Below, in pieces: positions 1 through 8,771 of a DNA stretch of 29,058 nt; position 1 is the first letter of the stretch, and each line of letters begins with the position of its first letter. The DNA is taken from positions 1 to 29,058 of the forward strand of contig JAUYHV010000261.1 of NCBI GenBank assembly GCA_030689845.1. The letters run 5' to 3'. A program made the translations under genes and the position numbers. This DNA comes from Dehalococcoidia bacterium (lineage in GTDB: Bacteria; Chloroflexota; Dehalococcoidia; JACQUA01). The notes beneath the pieces are model-generated. The model made no database searches. It was not told the origin of the DNA and was given only the letters and a program-made list of their open reading frames with translations.

Positions 1-1906
1 CTACAGGAACATGGCCTTTCGCAAACTGCATCTTGGGCAGATCATAGCCACGTTGCAAAGTAATCACGTCCCCAAGCGGCATGATCGGCCACTCCGGGTC
101 GATGCGGATGGCTGGCTTATAGGCGGCGAGGATTTGCCGCGCGCCTTCGATAACCTTCCGGTACCCCTCCAACTCCTCCACGATACGTTGCTGCTCGTCC
201 AAGGGGGGCAGGGGGATTTCGAGACCATACGTATCATTTCGGTTGAGTCCTGGCACACCCGCGCCACCGCGAAGTTCTTTCAATTTCAGCCGTTGCAGAG
301 TATAAAATAGATAGCGGAGCGAAACACTGTCTTTTCTTAACTGAACGAAATATGTCGTGTCAATGGGGACGCAGTTCTGTTCAATCCAAGTTACTTCACC
401 GGCAGAGCCTTTACGCCCAACAACTATTGTTGGCCCCTTGACAGTGAATTCACTGTGATATCCAGCGATGCCATTTGAACCAATCACGGGAAATTGCCCT
501 GCGATACGTTTCCGTTCCGGCAGACTCGATCCGTATTCGAATGTGCACACCTCCCCCAACTTCACAATAGGCCACTTTCCGGCGTGACGCACGGCGGCGA
601 CGCGATAGCGGTCGCCGGAAAGGTTGATGTCCGGCGATTCGAGAAGGCGTTTGCGGCTGACGGTCAGAGCCAATTTGCTTTCTTGTGCTTGTTGTTCCTT
701 TTTGTGACCATCCAGAATTTCCAACGCTTCGGTCAGATCATTCTTCCCTAACGGCCTTCGCTGGGCGCCGAGATCAAAGCCGTCGTTTTCTACCTTTACG
801 AACAGCACGTTATCCGTGCGCCCGGCCAGGTTCCGGTCAAAGAACAGGATGCTAGTCTTGACGCCGCTGTAAGGATTGAATACGCCTGAAGGCAGGCTGA
901 CGACGGCCCACAGGTAGTTCTCGACCAGCATTTTCCGCAGGCCCTTATAGGCGTTCTGGCCCTGGAAAATGATGCCTTCGGGCACGATGACGCCGGCGCG
1001 TCCGCCGGGATTCAGGTGCTCGGCTATGTAATCCACGAAAAGCACTTCGCTGCGGTTGGCCTTGATAGAAAACCGGTTGTGGGGCCGGACGCCGCCCCTC
1101 GGCGACATGAAGGGCGGATTGGTCAGAATCACGTCGCAGCGCTCGTCCCACCGCTCCTCACTGGTCAGGGCATCGTATTCGTGTATGACCGGATTGGGGA
1201 ATCTGTGCAGGTACATGTTTACGCGGGAGAGCCGCACCATATCGGGGGAGATGTCGTATCCCCGGAAATTGTCCATCAGACGGGCGCGTTCGTCCTGGGT
1301 AAGGGTTTCGTTGTTCTTCATAATGTGCTTGAAGGCCGAAATGAGGAAGCCTGCCGTGCCGCATGCGGGGTCAAGGACGGTTTGGTTCTTTTTCGGGTCC
1401 ACCACTGCAACGATGAAATCAATGATGTGGCGGGGGGTTCGGAACTGCCCGGCGTCGCCCTGGGTGCCAAGAACGGAAAGCAGGTATTCGAAGGCATTGC
1501 CAAGGCGTTCGCTATTGTCATAGGTGAAGCCGTTAATCTCCTTGAGGAACAGGTTGAGGGTTTCCGGGTCGCGGTATGGCAGAAATACGCCTCTGAAGAT
1601 GTCCCGGAACAGTTGGGGTATATTCTTGTTCTCGTTCATCTTCTCGATGCCTTCGGCATAGAAACGCAGGCGTTCATGACCGCTAAAGCGTTTGTCGAGC
1701 AATTGCGCCCAGCGGTATTTACTAAAATCGCCGGTGAAGAATGAAGCCTTGCCTCCCAGTTCCTCGGACTGGCGGTCCATATCGTCCATGAACTTGTAGA
1801 TCAGGGCGATGGTAATCTGCTCCACCTGGGATTTCGGGTCGGGCACTTTGCCGACCAGAATGTCCCGAGCGGAGTCTATTCTCGACCTGGTTCCTGCGTC
1901 TAACAT
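1..1906 (-). CDS. hsdM-hsdS: Type I R-M fused methyltransferase-specificity protein (HsdM-HsdS), 3' end cut by window edge
   Basis: One uninterrupted minus-strand frame of 635 codons runs from an ATG at 1904-1906 to the window edge. Residues 1-430 are an N6-adenine methyltransferase. A helical HsdM N-domain comes first, then the SAM-binding motif DPACGTAGF at 179-187 and the catalytic motif NPPF at 263-266. From about residue 444 (KWPIVKLGEV) the same frame continues as an HsdS target-recognition domain. It ends in the conserved helix region with PLPPLDEQQRIVEELEGYRK, and a second recognition domain starts at about 607 (WPIMPLGDVITLQRG). The gene would methylate host DNA and give sequence specificity to the HsdR complex. 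The start has an AGGAAG ribosome site that overlaps the hsdR stop codon, 9 bases upstream, so the two are one operon. HsdM and HsdS are normally separate proteins; here no stop or start separates them. The family calls are secure, but whether the fusion is complete cannot be seen. Confidence 0.93.
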   Translation of the reverse strand, partial: MLDAGTRSRIDSARDILVGKVPDPKSQVEQITIALIYKFMDDMDRQSEELGGKASFFTGDFSKYRWAQLLDKRFSGHERLRFYAEGIEKMNENKNIPQLFRDIFRGVFLPYRDPETLNLFLKEINGFTYDNSERLGNAFEYLLSVLGTQGDAGQFRTPRHIIDFIVAVVDPKKNQTVLDPACGTAGFLISAFKHIMKNNETLTQDERARLMDNFRGYDISPDMVRLSRVNMYLHRFPNPVIHEYDALTSEERWDERCDVILTNPPFMSPRGGVRPHNRFSIKANRSEVLFVDYIAEHLNPGGRAGVIVPEGIIFQGQNAYKGLRKMLVENYLWAVVSLPSGVFNPYSGVKTSILFFDRNLAGRTDNVLFVKVENDGFDLGAQRRPLGKNDLTEALEILDGHKKEQQAQESKLALTVSRKRLLESPDINLSGDRYRVAAVRHAGKWPIVKLGEVCTFEYGSSLPERKRIAGQFPVIGSNGIAGYHSEFTVKGPTIVVGRKGSAGEVTWIEQNCVPIDTTYFVQLRKDSVSLRYLFYTLQRLKLKELRGGAGVPGLNRNDTYGLEIPLPPLDEQQRIVEELEGYRKVIEGARQILAAYKPAIRIDPEWPIMPLGDVITLQRGYDLPKMQFAKGHVPV

Positions 1907-1915
1907 GGCGTCTTC

Positions 1916-4441
1916 CTATGCTGCAAAAGCGTTCAATGAAACGTAGTCCTTGACGTATTCAGGGATAACATCCCGCCAGCCGTTCAGCGCCTTGATGTCG
2001 CCGAGTGAAACCTTGGGATTGTCCGCAAGCCGGCCAAACTCGCGGGAGTCCACAATAGCCCTGATTACGCCGTCAGCCACATACGCTTTGAAGAATTGCC
2101 GGATGACGGGCATGTGCGGGGAGTCGGGCTTATGGATGGAAACGAACTTGGCCAATTCCTCTTCGAGCAGTTCATACTTGGTCTTGAAGCGGTCAACTTC
2201 GCCGAAGGCCTTGGCCAGAATTTCCCGGAGGGTGATACGCCGGTCGGCCTGCACGGCTTTGCGCAGCTTGTCGAGGCTAAAGAAGTCCTCCGGCTTGTTG
2301 AACAAGGCCGCGACGACCACTTCCTCCGCGCCCTTGAAGTCGCCCCGTTCGTACCGCGCCCGCACCTCCGGCGTGGCCTTCACCTTGTCCTCGAACTTTT
2401 CGAAGAACTTGCGGTCAATTTTCATGCCGTAGACAGGTATTTCATATTCTAACTGCGTCTTGAGCGGGTCTGGATCAACGTTGGTGTAGCTTTCCAGCCC
2501 CGGTGGCGGCGGCGGGGGCGGCGGAGGCCCCGCCGGATGGAGAGGTGGAAGCTTGATAATTTCGTCGTAATTGAACTTCTTCTCGAAATACTCACAGACG
2601 GCAAAAAAGTCGAAGAGCTTGAACTTTTCTTTCGGTCTGGTGTGCTCCTGAACTTGAGCGCCCTCCTTATCGGCATAGCGGAAGGTGTACTTGCGTGTTC
2701 CCCGTCCCTTAATCTGAATGAAATCGGTAGGCGAGAAGATCGGACGGAGCAGGACGACGTTGAGCAGGTCTTCGCAGTCGTAGCCGGTGGTCATCATGCC
2801 GACGGTGACACAAACCCGGGTTTTAGAACTGATATACCCTCCCAGATACCGGGTATGGCCGTTCAGGTTGTTATTGGCGAAACTGGCGGTCATCTGCTGG
2901 GCGTCCTGGATAAGTGAAGTTACCTGGACGGCGAAGTCGGAGTTGTATTTACCGGGAAAAAGCGCGTGCGCCAGCTCATTCAACTTTTGCACGATGCGCG
3001 TCGCGTGGTCCTGGCGCACGCCAAAGATGATGGTCTTGCCGATCTCGCCGCTCATCGGATCGCGGAGAGCATTATTGAGAAAGGTTTCGCAAAAAATGCG
3101 ATTCGTCTCTTCCGAGAAGAATTTCTTCTCGAAGTCCTTGCCAAAGAAGGTTTGTTCGACCATTTCGCCGTCCTCGTTCTGCTGCATGATGGCATAGCCT
3201 TGTTCTGAAAGCAGTTCCGTGGTGATTTCCGTCCGGGCGTCCACGACCACCGGATTCAGGAGATAGCCTTCGCCCACGCCGTCGATGAGGCTGTAACTAA
3301 AAGTCGGGGTGCCGGATTCACAACCGAAGGTCTTGTAGGTATCCAGCAACTGGCGGCGTTCCCATTCGCGCGGGTCGCGTTTGTTGATTCTGGCCGGGTC
3401 TATCTTTTTGAGGTAATCCCTGGGGGTCGCCGTCAGACCGAGTTTGTATCCGATGAAATACTCGAACACTGCCCGGCTGTTACCGCCTATGGAACGGTGG
3501 GCTTCGTCGGAAATCAGGAGGTCGAAATCGGTGGGCGAGAACAGCCGCCGGTACTTATTGCTGAATTGCAGACTTTGAACCGTGGAAACGACGACCTCTG
3601 CCTTGCGCCAGTCGTCGCGATTCTCCTTGTAGATGACGGTATGGAAGTCGTTTTTCAGGAGCCGGACAAAGGCTTTCCAGGCCTGGGTTTCGAGTTCCAG
3701 ACGGTCTACAAGGAAGAGAACCCGTTTGGCGTTACCGGTCCGCATGAAAAGTTTGATGACAGCGGCGGCAGTCAAGGTCTTGCCGGTGCCGGTTGCCATT
3801 TCGAACAGGAAACGTGTCTGACCCTCGCTAACGGCATTCTGGAGCTTGGCAACAGCCAGCAGTTGATACGGACGAAGGAATTTAAGTTCCGCATCCCTGA
3901 TGAAGACGTCACGTTGACTGGCATCGTTCCAACGGGGATCGTTGCTATAGTTAGGATTCTGTGTGACTGCTATGTAATCGATTTCGACCTTTTCGCTGAC
4001 CAGTGTGTCTGGATTCGGCTTGAAGGCCTGGAAATGGCCGAAAGATTCGGGTCTCGGAAACTCTGTGATCAGGACCGGATTGCCTTGCTCCAGGTCCCAG
4101 AAATAGTGTAGGTTTCCGTTCGACAGGATAACGAACCGGACGTTTAGAGAATGGGCATATTTCCGGGCCTGCTCCTTGCCGATAAGCGGCTCGTGCTTCT
4201 CCGACTTCGCTTCCAGAACGGCGATGGGGAATCCGTTGGCATCCAACAGCAGGTAATCAACAAAACCGTTGACGGTTTTTTCGAAATCCTCCCCGAGGGC
4301 GTCGAGGGTATTTTTCTTGAGTTTTACGTTTGTTTCCAGCGTGATGTTGGCGGGGCCGCCATTCTCATCATCGAAGAATCGCCAGCCCGCCCTCTGGAGA
4401 AGGCTGTTGATGAGGATTCGCGCTTTCGCCTCTTTCGTCAT
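1916..4441 (-). CDS. hsdR: Type I restriction enzyme R subunit (HsdR, EcoEI-like)
   Basis: This 841-residue protein is the ATP-dependent translocase and nuclease of the restriction complex. An N-terminal PD-(D/E)xK nuclease is visible as D62 followed by E77-A-K79. Next is a superfamily 2 helicase: Walker A ATGTGKT at 216-222, DEAH at 312-315, TATP at 337-340, and an arginine-finger motif QIKGRGTRK at 576-584. A run of nine prolines at 639-647 links the motor to a charged helical C-terminal domain of the EcoEI type, which contacts the methylase. Length and order match the family. It is first in the operon and is followed 9 bases later by the fused hsdM-hsdS. The ATG at 4439-4441 has only a weak upstream GGA. 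A promoter lies about 70 bases upstream. Nothing suggests truncation or frameshift. Confidence 0.95.
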   Translation of the reverse strand: MTKEAKARILINSLLQRAGWRFFDDENGGPANITLETNVKLKKNTLDALGEDFEKTVNGFVDYLLLDANGFPIAVLEAKSEKHEPLIGKEQARKYAHSLNVRFVILSNGNLHYFWDLEQGNPVLITEFPRPESFGHFQAFKPNPDTLVSEKVEIDYIAVTQNPNYSNDPRWNDASQRDVFIRDAELKFLRPYQLLAVAKLQNAVSEGQTRFLFEMATGTGKTLTAAAVIKLFMRTGNAKRVLFLVDRLELETQAWKAFVRLLKNDFHTVIYKENRDDWRKAEVVVSTVQSLQFSNKYRRLFSPTDFDLLISDEAHRSIGGNSRAVFEYFIGYKLGLTATPRDYLKKIDPARINKRDPREWERRQLLDTYKTFGCESGTPTFSYSLIDGVGEGYLLNPVVVDARTEITTELLSEQGYAIMQQNEDGEMVEQTFFGKDFEKKFFSEETNRIFCETFLNNALRDPMSGEIGKTIIFGVRQDHATRIVQKLNELAHALFPGKYNSDFAVQVTSLIQDAQQMTASFANNNLNGHTRYLGGYISSKTRVCVTVGMMTTGYDCEDLLNVVLLRPIFSPTDFIQIKGRGTRKYTFRYADKEGAQVQEHTRPKEKFKLFDFFAVCEYFEKKFNYDEIIKLPPLHPAGPPPPPPPPPGLESYTNVDPDPLKTQLEYEIPVYGMKIDRKFFEKFEDKVKATPEVRARYERGDFKGAEEVVVAALFNKPEDFFSLDKLRKAVQADRRITLREILAKAFGEVDRFKTKYELLEEELAKFVSIHKPDSPHMPVIRQFFKAYVADGVIRAIVDSREFGRLADNPKVSLGDIKALNGWRDVIPEYVKDYVSLNAFAA

Positions 4442-4509
4442 TCGGTGTTATTCCACTTCAATCATATTGGTTTGTATGATAACTTTATCCTGTTTCCACT
4501 TTATGCCCT

Positions 4510-4539
4510 ATTATACGAAAAATTCATTTTTTGTGTCAG
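4510..4539 (-). promoter_or_regulatory. Probable sigma70 promoter of the hsdR operon
   Basis: On the minus strand a -35 box CTGACA (4534-4539) and a perfect -10 box TATAAT (4510-4515) are separated by 18 bases. Transcription would start near 4503, about 60 bases before the hsdR ATG. Related ATAAAGT words flank the promoter in both orientations (see findings). Confidence 0.6.
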
Positions 4540-4714
4540 GGATAGAGGGTATAATGGATAAAGTGCAACGAAACCCACCCCACAAATCTAAATTAAATAA
4601 GTTCGTGTTAATTTATTAATACCTTCTTGAATTTGGTGGCACTCCGCCAGGCGGAGCCTGTGAGTATTCGCATAATAATTAGTCTAGTGTTTCACAAATG
4701 GCCTAACAATCTTT

Positions 4715-4778
4715 GTCATTCCGGGCTTGACCCGGAATCCAGTATGTTGCTCTGGATTCCCGCTTTCGCGGGAATGAC
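4715..4778. repeat. Dispersed palindromic repeat (GTCATTCC...GGAATGAC type)
   Basis: The unit begins GTCATTCCGGGCTTGACC and ends CTTTCGCGGGAATGAC. Its arms are inverted copies of each other around CCGGAATCCAG/CTGGATTCCCG. This kind of short palindromic intergenic repeat is widespread in bacterial genomes. Only one copy is present here, so the repeat status rests on recognition. Confidence 0.65.
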
Positions 4779-4841
4779 ACCAGTGGCACTGCAAATTTTA
4801 AAGAGATATTAGAGACACTACATTAGCTTATTTTTACAACT

Positions 4842-4861
4842 CTCAGGCACGGAGGCCTGAG
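4842..4861 (-). terminator. Hairpin after the greA-lysS-serS-DUF1786 operon
   Basis: A perfect 7-bp stem CTCAGGC/GCCTGAG with a 6-base loop lies 17 bases past the DUF1786 stop on the minus strand. It is followed by AGTTGTAAAAATAA rather than a clean U-run, so it is only a weak terminator candidate. Confidence 0.35.
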
Positions 4862-4878
4862 CCACCCGGTTTTGGTAT

Positions 4879-5997
4879 TTAATGCGTGTGGTACTTCTCG
4901 GTTTCCGGGTCTTCCCCTGAAAGGCAGCGTTCGATTTCCTCCCGCCGGTCCTCCATCCGCCGGGCGAAGGCGCCGACCAGGCCGAAACACCCAGTGAGCA
5001 TCATGTCGCCGTAAGGCGACACCAGGTAAGGTCCCAGGGACGACCCTTTCATCATGTTGCGCCGCGGCCCACAGACGGCAAGGAAGGGGTGGTTGGAGCG
5101 GCGGCGCAGGGTGAAGTTGCCGTGGCCGCCGTCGCCGTAAATTTCCCCTTCTTTCAGTTCCCCGGCAGCCAGCCTGGCTATAAAATCGTCCGCCCTGCTG
5201 AAGGTCAGCATCTCCGTGTGATGTTCGAAAAGGCCCAGGACCTCTTTTTTAAACACATGGAAGGCCAGGGTATGGAAATTGCCCATGTTGGCGATTACCA
5301 GGTGGTCCTGCACTGCTACCCGTTCGTCCATAAGAGAGCCCAGGGCGGCGGCTGGGCCGGTGTCCATGACCAGGACGGGAACGTCATTATCCAGGCTGCT
5401 TTCTATGGCTTTCAGGCGGGTCAGGTAGTCAGGGATTTCGCCCCGCAGGCAGGCGAAGGTTATAAGCTCATTCCTTGCCTCTATCTTCTTTTTAAGGTGC
5501 TGGAAACGGAATACGCGGTCGCTGAAGCCCTTCGGCGCCGCCCCGTGGTCCTGGGCGGCTACGGCGATGCCGTCAACCCGGGGGGAGACCCCGAAAGCCT
5601 CCAGGGCTTTTCCTATTGCCGCCATGTCAATGTCTTTAAGCTCTATGACGGCAACGTTTCCCATTTTTTTTGCCTCGTCGGCGGAAACCAGTTCCACCCC
5701 CATCTTCCTGACCTCGTCGGGGTCGTCATCGAAGGTGCAGGCCGCTTCCGGTGTGGAATATGCCTTCAGCCCCTGTCGGAGATGTTTCTTCAGGGCGTGG
5801 GTGCTGGGCCCGCCGCCCATGTTGATACCGGTGAAGAGGATTGTCTGGCTTTTCGCCGAAGCCTCCGCTATTTTCGCAGCGACCATTTGGGTGGCGGAAG
5901 GCATAACCATCTTGATGCTGTTTTCCACCGTGGAGGAGGTATTCAGTAGGAGGATATCCTGGGTGCCGGCTCCAACATCAACGGCCAGAAGCCTCAT
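4879..5997 (-). CDS. DUF1786 family protein
   Basis: This 372-residue protein of unknown function matches my recollection of the DUF1786 family, sometimes labelled, without firm evidence, as a pyruvate formate-lyase-activating enzyme. No CxxxCxxC radical-SAM motif is present, so that label does not fit. The N-terminus LLAVDVGAGTQDILL looks like the phosphate-1 loop of the actin/sugar-kinase ATPase fold. Further glycine-rich segments follow (GINMGGGPSTHALKK; VMDTGPAAALGSL; ANMGNFHTLAF; YGDGGHGNF), consistent with a nucleotide-binding fold. The ATG is 3 bases after the serS stop, with a GAGGT site inside serS, so translation is probably coupled. It is the last gene of the greA-lysS-serS operon. 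Family call good; function unknown. Confidence 0.75.
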   Translation of the reverse strand: MRLLAVDVGAGTQDILLLNTSSTVENSIKMVMPSATQMVAAKIAEASAKSQTILFTGINMGGGPSTHALKKHLRQGLKAYSTPEAACTFDDDPDEVRKMGVELVSADEAKKMGNVAVIELKDIDMAAIGKALEAFGVSPRVDGIAVAAQDHGAAPKGFSDRVFRFQHLKKKIEARNELITFACLRGEIPDYLTRLKAIESSLDNDVPVLVMDTGPAAALGSLMDERVAVQDHLVIANMGNFHTLAFHVFKKEVLGLFEHHTEMLTFSRADDFIARLAAGELKEGEIYGDGGHGNFTLRRRSNHPFLAVCGPRRNMMKGSSLGPYLVSPYGDMMLTGCFGLVGAFARRMEDRREEIERCLSGEDPETEKYHTH

Positions 5998-6000
5998 TAT

Positions 6001-7260
6001 TCAGGCAATGACCTCGGCTTTCATGAAAGGCCTCAGGACCTCGGGAATTACGATGCTGCCGTCGGCCTGCTGGTAGTTTTCCAGTATGGCGATGAACACC
6101 CGGGGCAGGGCAAGCCCCGACCCGTTCAGCGTGTGGGGGAACTGGACTTTTGCGTCCGCGGAGGGGCGGTAGCGCACATTGGCCCGGCGCGCCTGGAAAT
6201 CGCCGCAGTTGCTGCAGGAGCTGACTTCCAGCCACTCGTCCGAACCGGGCGCCCACATTTCCAGGTCGTAGGACTTTTTAGAGGCAAAGCCGATGTCGGC
6301 GCTGCACAACTGGATTACCCTGTAGGGCAGTCCCAGCCTGCGGCAGACGTCCTCGGCATTGTCCACCATTTTCTCAAGTTCGCCGTCCGAGGTCTCGGGA
6401 GTAACGAATTTGTACATCTCCACCTTGTCGAACTGGTGTCCCCGCTTCATGCCCCGGGTATCCTTCCCCGCCGCCATTTTTTCCCTGCGGAAGCAGGCGG
6501 TAAAAGCCACGTAATAGAGGGGCAGCGTCCCCGGCTCCAGGATTTCGTCCCGGTGCAGGTTAGTCAGAGGGACCTCCGCCGTGGGAACGAACCAGAAGTC
6601 CTCCTCGGCGTCATGGTACAGGTTGTCGGCAAACTTGGGCAGGTTGCCCGAACCCACCATGCATTCCTTTTTCACCATGAAAGGCGGGTATATCTCCCTG
6701 TAGCCGTGCTCGCAGATATGCAGTTCCAGCATGAAATGGATCAGCGCCCTCTGGAGCCGCGCCCCCATCCCTTTCAGCAGGTAAAAGCGGGAACCCGATA
6801 TTTTTACGCCCCGTTCGAAGTCGATAATGCCCAGGGCCTCCCCCAGTTCCCAGTGGGGTTTCGGGGTAAAGCCCAGGTCGCGGGGATCGAGTCCCACCCG
6901 GACCAGCTTGTTATCCGAGGCGTCTTCGCCGTCGGGGACGGAAGGGTCCAGTATATTGGGGATACGCAGGGTCAGGTCGGTAAGCTGACTTTCTATGGAG
7001 GAAATCTCTTCCTCCAGGGACTTGATAGAATCGCCGACGCTGCGCATTTCGGCGATGAGTTCCCGGGGTTTCTGTCCCGATTTGCCGATTTGCTTGCTTA
7101 CCTCGTTACGCCGCGCCCGGAAGGCTTCGGTCTCGGCAAGGACTTTGCGGCGGCTTTCGTCCAGGGCGAGGATTTCATCCAGCGGCGCGAACTCCCGGCG
7201 CCGGGCCAGGGATTCCCTGACCACTTCCGGCTTTTCCCTGATAAGTTTTAAGTCTAACAA
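6001..7260 (-). CDS. serS: Serine-tRNA ligase
   Basis: SerRS charges tRNA-Ser with serine in the cytoplasm. The 419-residue length is typical. The N-terminus MLDLKLIREKPEVVRESL is the family signature, followed by the long antiparallel coiled-coil arm at about 30-100 that grips the tRNA variable arm. The class II motif 2 is seen at FRREKMAAGKDTRGMKRGHQF and motif 3 at NGSGLALPRVFIAILENYQ. The start is a TTG at 7258-7260, chosen because it gives the family N-terminus and has an AGGA site about 7 bases upstream; no ATG lies nearby. It follows lysS by 42 bases, a spacer containing a GC-rich palindrome around 7275-7292, and is followed after 3 bases by the DUF1786 gene. Confidence 0.96.
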   Translation of the reverse strand: MLDLKLIREKPEVVRESLARRREFAPLDEILALDESRRKVLAETEAFRARRNEVSKQIGKSGQKPRELIAEMRSVGDSIKSLEEEISSIESQLTDLTLRIPNILDPSVPDGEDASDNKLVRVGLDPRDLGFTPKPHWELGEALGIIDFERGVKISGSRFYLLKGMGARLQRALIHFMLELHICEHGYREIYPPFMVKKECMVGSGNLPKFADNLYHDAEEDFWFVPTAEVPLTNLHRDEILEPGTLPLYYVAFTACFRREKMAAGKDTRGMKRGHQFDKVEMYKFVTPETSDGELEKMVDNAEDVCRRLGLPYRVIQLCSADIGFASKKSYDLEMWAPGSDEWLEVSSCSNCGDFQARRANVRYRPSADAKVQFPHTLNGSGLALPRVFIAILENYQQADGSIVIPEVLRPFMKAEVIA

Positions 7261-7302
7261 AATAAGTCCTTTATGCGGTTAAGCCGGCGGCGGCCGGCTG
7301 TT

Positions 7303-8769
7303 TTATTCCCTGGTTTTCAACTGGGGGAAAAGGATTACTTCCCTTATAGACTGCTGGTTCGTCAGCAGCATTGCCAGCCGGTCGATGCCGACTCCCAGCC
7401 CTCCCGCGGGAGGCATGCCGTGTTCCATGGCCACCAGGAAGTCCTCGTCAGGCATCTCCGCCTCTTCGTCCCCCGCTTCCCGGGCTTTCGCCTGCTCCTT
7501 GAAGCGTTCCCTCTGCTCCAAGGGGTCGTTAAGCTCCGTGAAAGCGTTGGCTATCTCCATGCCCCCGGCGAAGGCCTCGAAGCGTTCCACCAGGTCCGGT
7601 TCCCCGGGCTTTCTCTTGGCCAGGGGGGAGAGTTCCACGGGATAGTCCAGCAGGAAGGTAGGCTGAGTGAGGGTGTGCTCCACCGCGGTGGACAGGAGTT
7701 CGTCGATCAGCTTGCCCCGGCCGAGGCCGGGTTCCACGGCCATGCCGGACTCTTTCATTTTTGCCGCCAGGGACGGCGCGTCGGGAAATTCGGCAAAATC
7801 TATGTCGCATTGCTCTTTGATTGCATCCCTGAGGGTTATACGCCGCCAGGGAGGAGTAAAGTCTATCTGCCGGCCGTCATATTCCACCGTAGTGGTCCCC
7901 AGGACGGAGCGGGCAATATGGGCCACCATCTCCTCGACCCTGCTCATGACCGCGGTGTAGTCGGCGTAGGCCTCGTAGCTTTCCATGCTGGTAAATTCCG
8001 GGTTGTGCTTGGTGGAGATACCTTCGTTCCTGAAGATGCGGCCGATTTCATAGACCTTTTCAAAGCCGCCCACCAGCAGCCTTTTCAGGTGGAGTTCCGT
8101 GGCGATGCGCAGGTAAAGGTCCCGGTCGAGGACGTTGTGATGGGTGGTGAAGGGTTTGGCCATGGCCCCGCCGGCATGGGACTGGAGGATGGGGGTTTCA
8201 ACTTCCATGAACCCCAGGTCGTCGAGAAACCGCCTCATGGAGGCGATAATACGGCTGCGGGTATGGAAAATACCCTTGACCTCATCGCTGGAAACCAGGT
8301 CCAGGTACCGCTGGCGGTAACGCTTCTCCACATCGGTGAGCCCGTGCCACTTTTCCGGCAGGGGCAGGAGAGCCTTGGAGAGGACTGTAAGGGAGGCGGC
8401 TTCGATAGTCGGCTCACCAGTGTGGGTGTAAAACGGTCTGCCGGTTAAACCTATAAAGTCGCCGAGGTCCAGGAGTTTGAAAAGGTCGTAGCCCTGCTCT
8501 CCCAGATGGTCGCGGCGGACGTAGACCTGTATTTTACCGGAGCCGTCGCTCAGGTTCATAAAAGCCGCCTTGCCCATGGGCCTGCTGGCTGTGATACGTC
8601 CTGAGACTTTGACTTCCCGGGGCGGGCCGTCCTGTTTCAGCAGGGCGACAACCTGCTGCGCGGTGTGGGTACGCTGGTAGAGGTGGGGGTAAGGGTCGAT
8701 GCCTGAGGCCCTGATTTTCTCCAGCTTTTCCAATCTCTGCTGAACGAGAATTTCGAGCCGGGTGGACAT
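7303..8769 (-). CDS. lysS: Lysine-tRNA ligase, class II
   Basis: LysRS of 488 residues charges tRNA-Lys. An N-terminal OB-fold anticodon-binding domain (VKVSGRITASRPMGKAAFM, about 54-72) precedes the class II catalytic core. Motif 1 surrounds RYLDLVSSDEVKGIFHTRS. Motif 2 is EIGRIFRNEGISTKHNPEF. Motif 3 is GGLGVGIDRLAMLLT, near the C-terminus. Length is standard. The ATG is only 2 bases past the greA stop, and serS follows, so greA, lysS and serS are almost certainly one transcript. No anomaly seen. Confidence 0.96.
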   Translation of the reverse strand: MSTRLEILVQQRLEKLEKIRASGIDPYPHLYQRTHTAQQVVALLKQDGPPREVKVSGRITASRPMGKAAFMNLSDGSGKIQVYVRRDHLGEQGYDLFKLLDLGDFIGLTGRPFYTHTGEPTIEAASLTVLSKALLPLPEKWHGLTDVEKRYRQRYLDLVSSDEVKGIFHTRSRIIASMRRFLDDLGFMEVETPILQSHAGGAMAKPFTTHHNVLDRDLYLRIATELHLKRLLVGGFEKVYEIGRIFRNEGISTKHNPEFTSMESYEAYADYTAVMSRVEEMVAHIARSVLGTTTVEYDGRQIDFTPPWRRITLRDAIKEQCDIDFAEFPDAPSLAAKMKESGMAVEPGLGRGKLIDELLSTAVEHTLTQPTFLLDYPVELSPLAKRKPGEPDLVERFEAFAGGMEIANAFTELNDPLEQRERFKEQAKAREAGDEEAEMPDEDFLVAMEHGMPPAGGLGVGIDRLAMLLTNQQSIREVILFPQLKTRE

Positions 8770-8771
8770 GG

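Larger units (their letters stand above)
4442..4878. other. Gene-free interval between hsdR and the DUF1786 gene
   Basis: This 437-base, mostly AT-rich stretch holds the hsdR promoter, a short palindrome CTCCGCC/GGCGGAG near 4640, the dispersed repeat at 4715-4778, and a hairpin at 4842-4861 after the DUF1786 gene. I see no convincing coding sequence; the short plus-strand frames have no family resemblance. Confidence 0.6.

Noticed and set aside
1016..1744. Plus-strand frame (242 codons) over hsdM
   Set aside because: The minus strand encodes intact methyltransferase motifs across the same bases.
6133..7251. Long plus-strand frame (372 codons) opposite serS
   Set aside because: Entirely antisense to conserved serS, with no family resemblance.
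7273..8448. Long plus-strand frame (391 codons) opposite lysS
   Set aside because: It is antisense to the clearly conserved lysS gene, has no recognisable motif, and is explained by GC-rich codon use leaving few stops.
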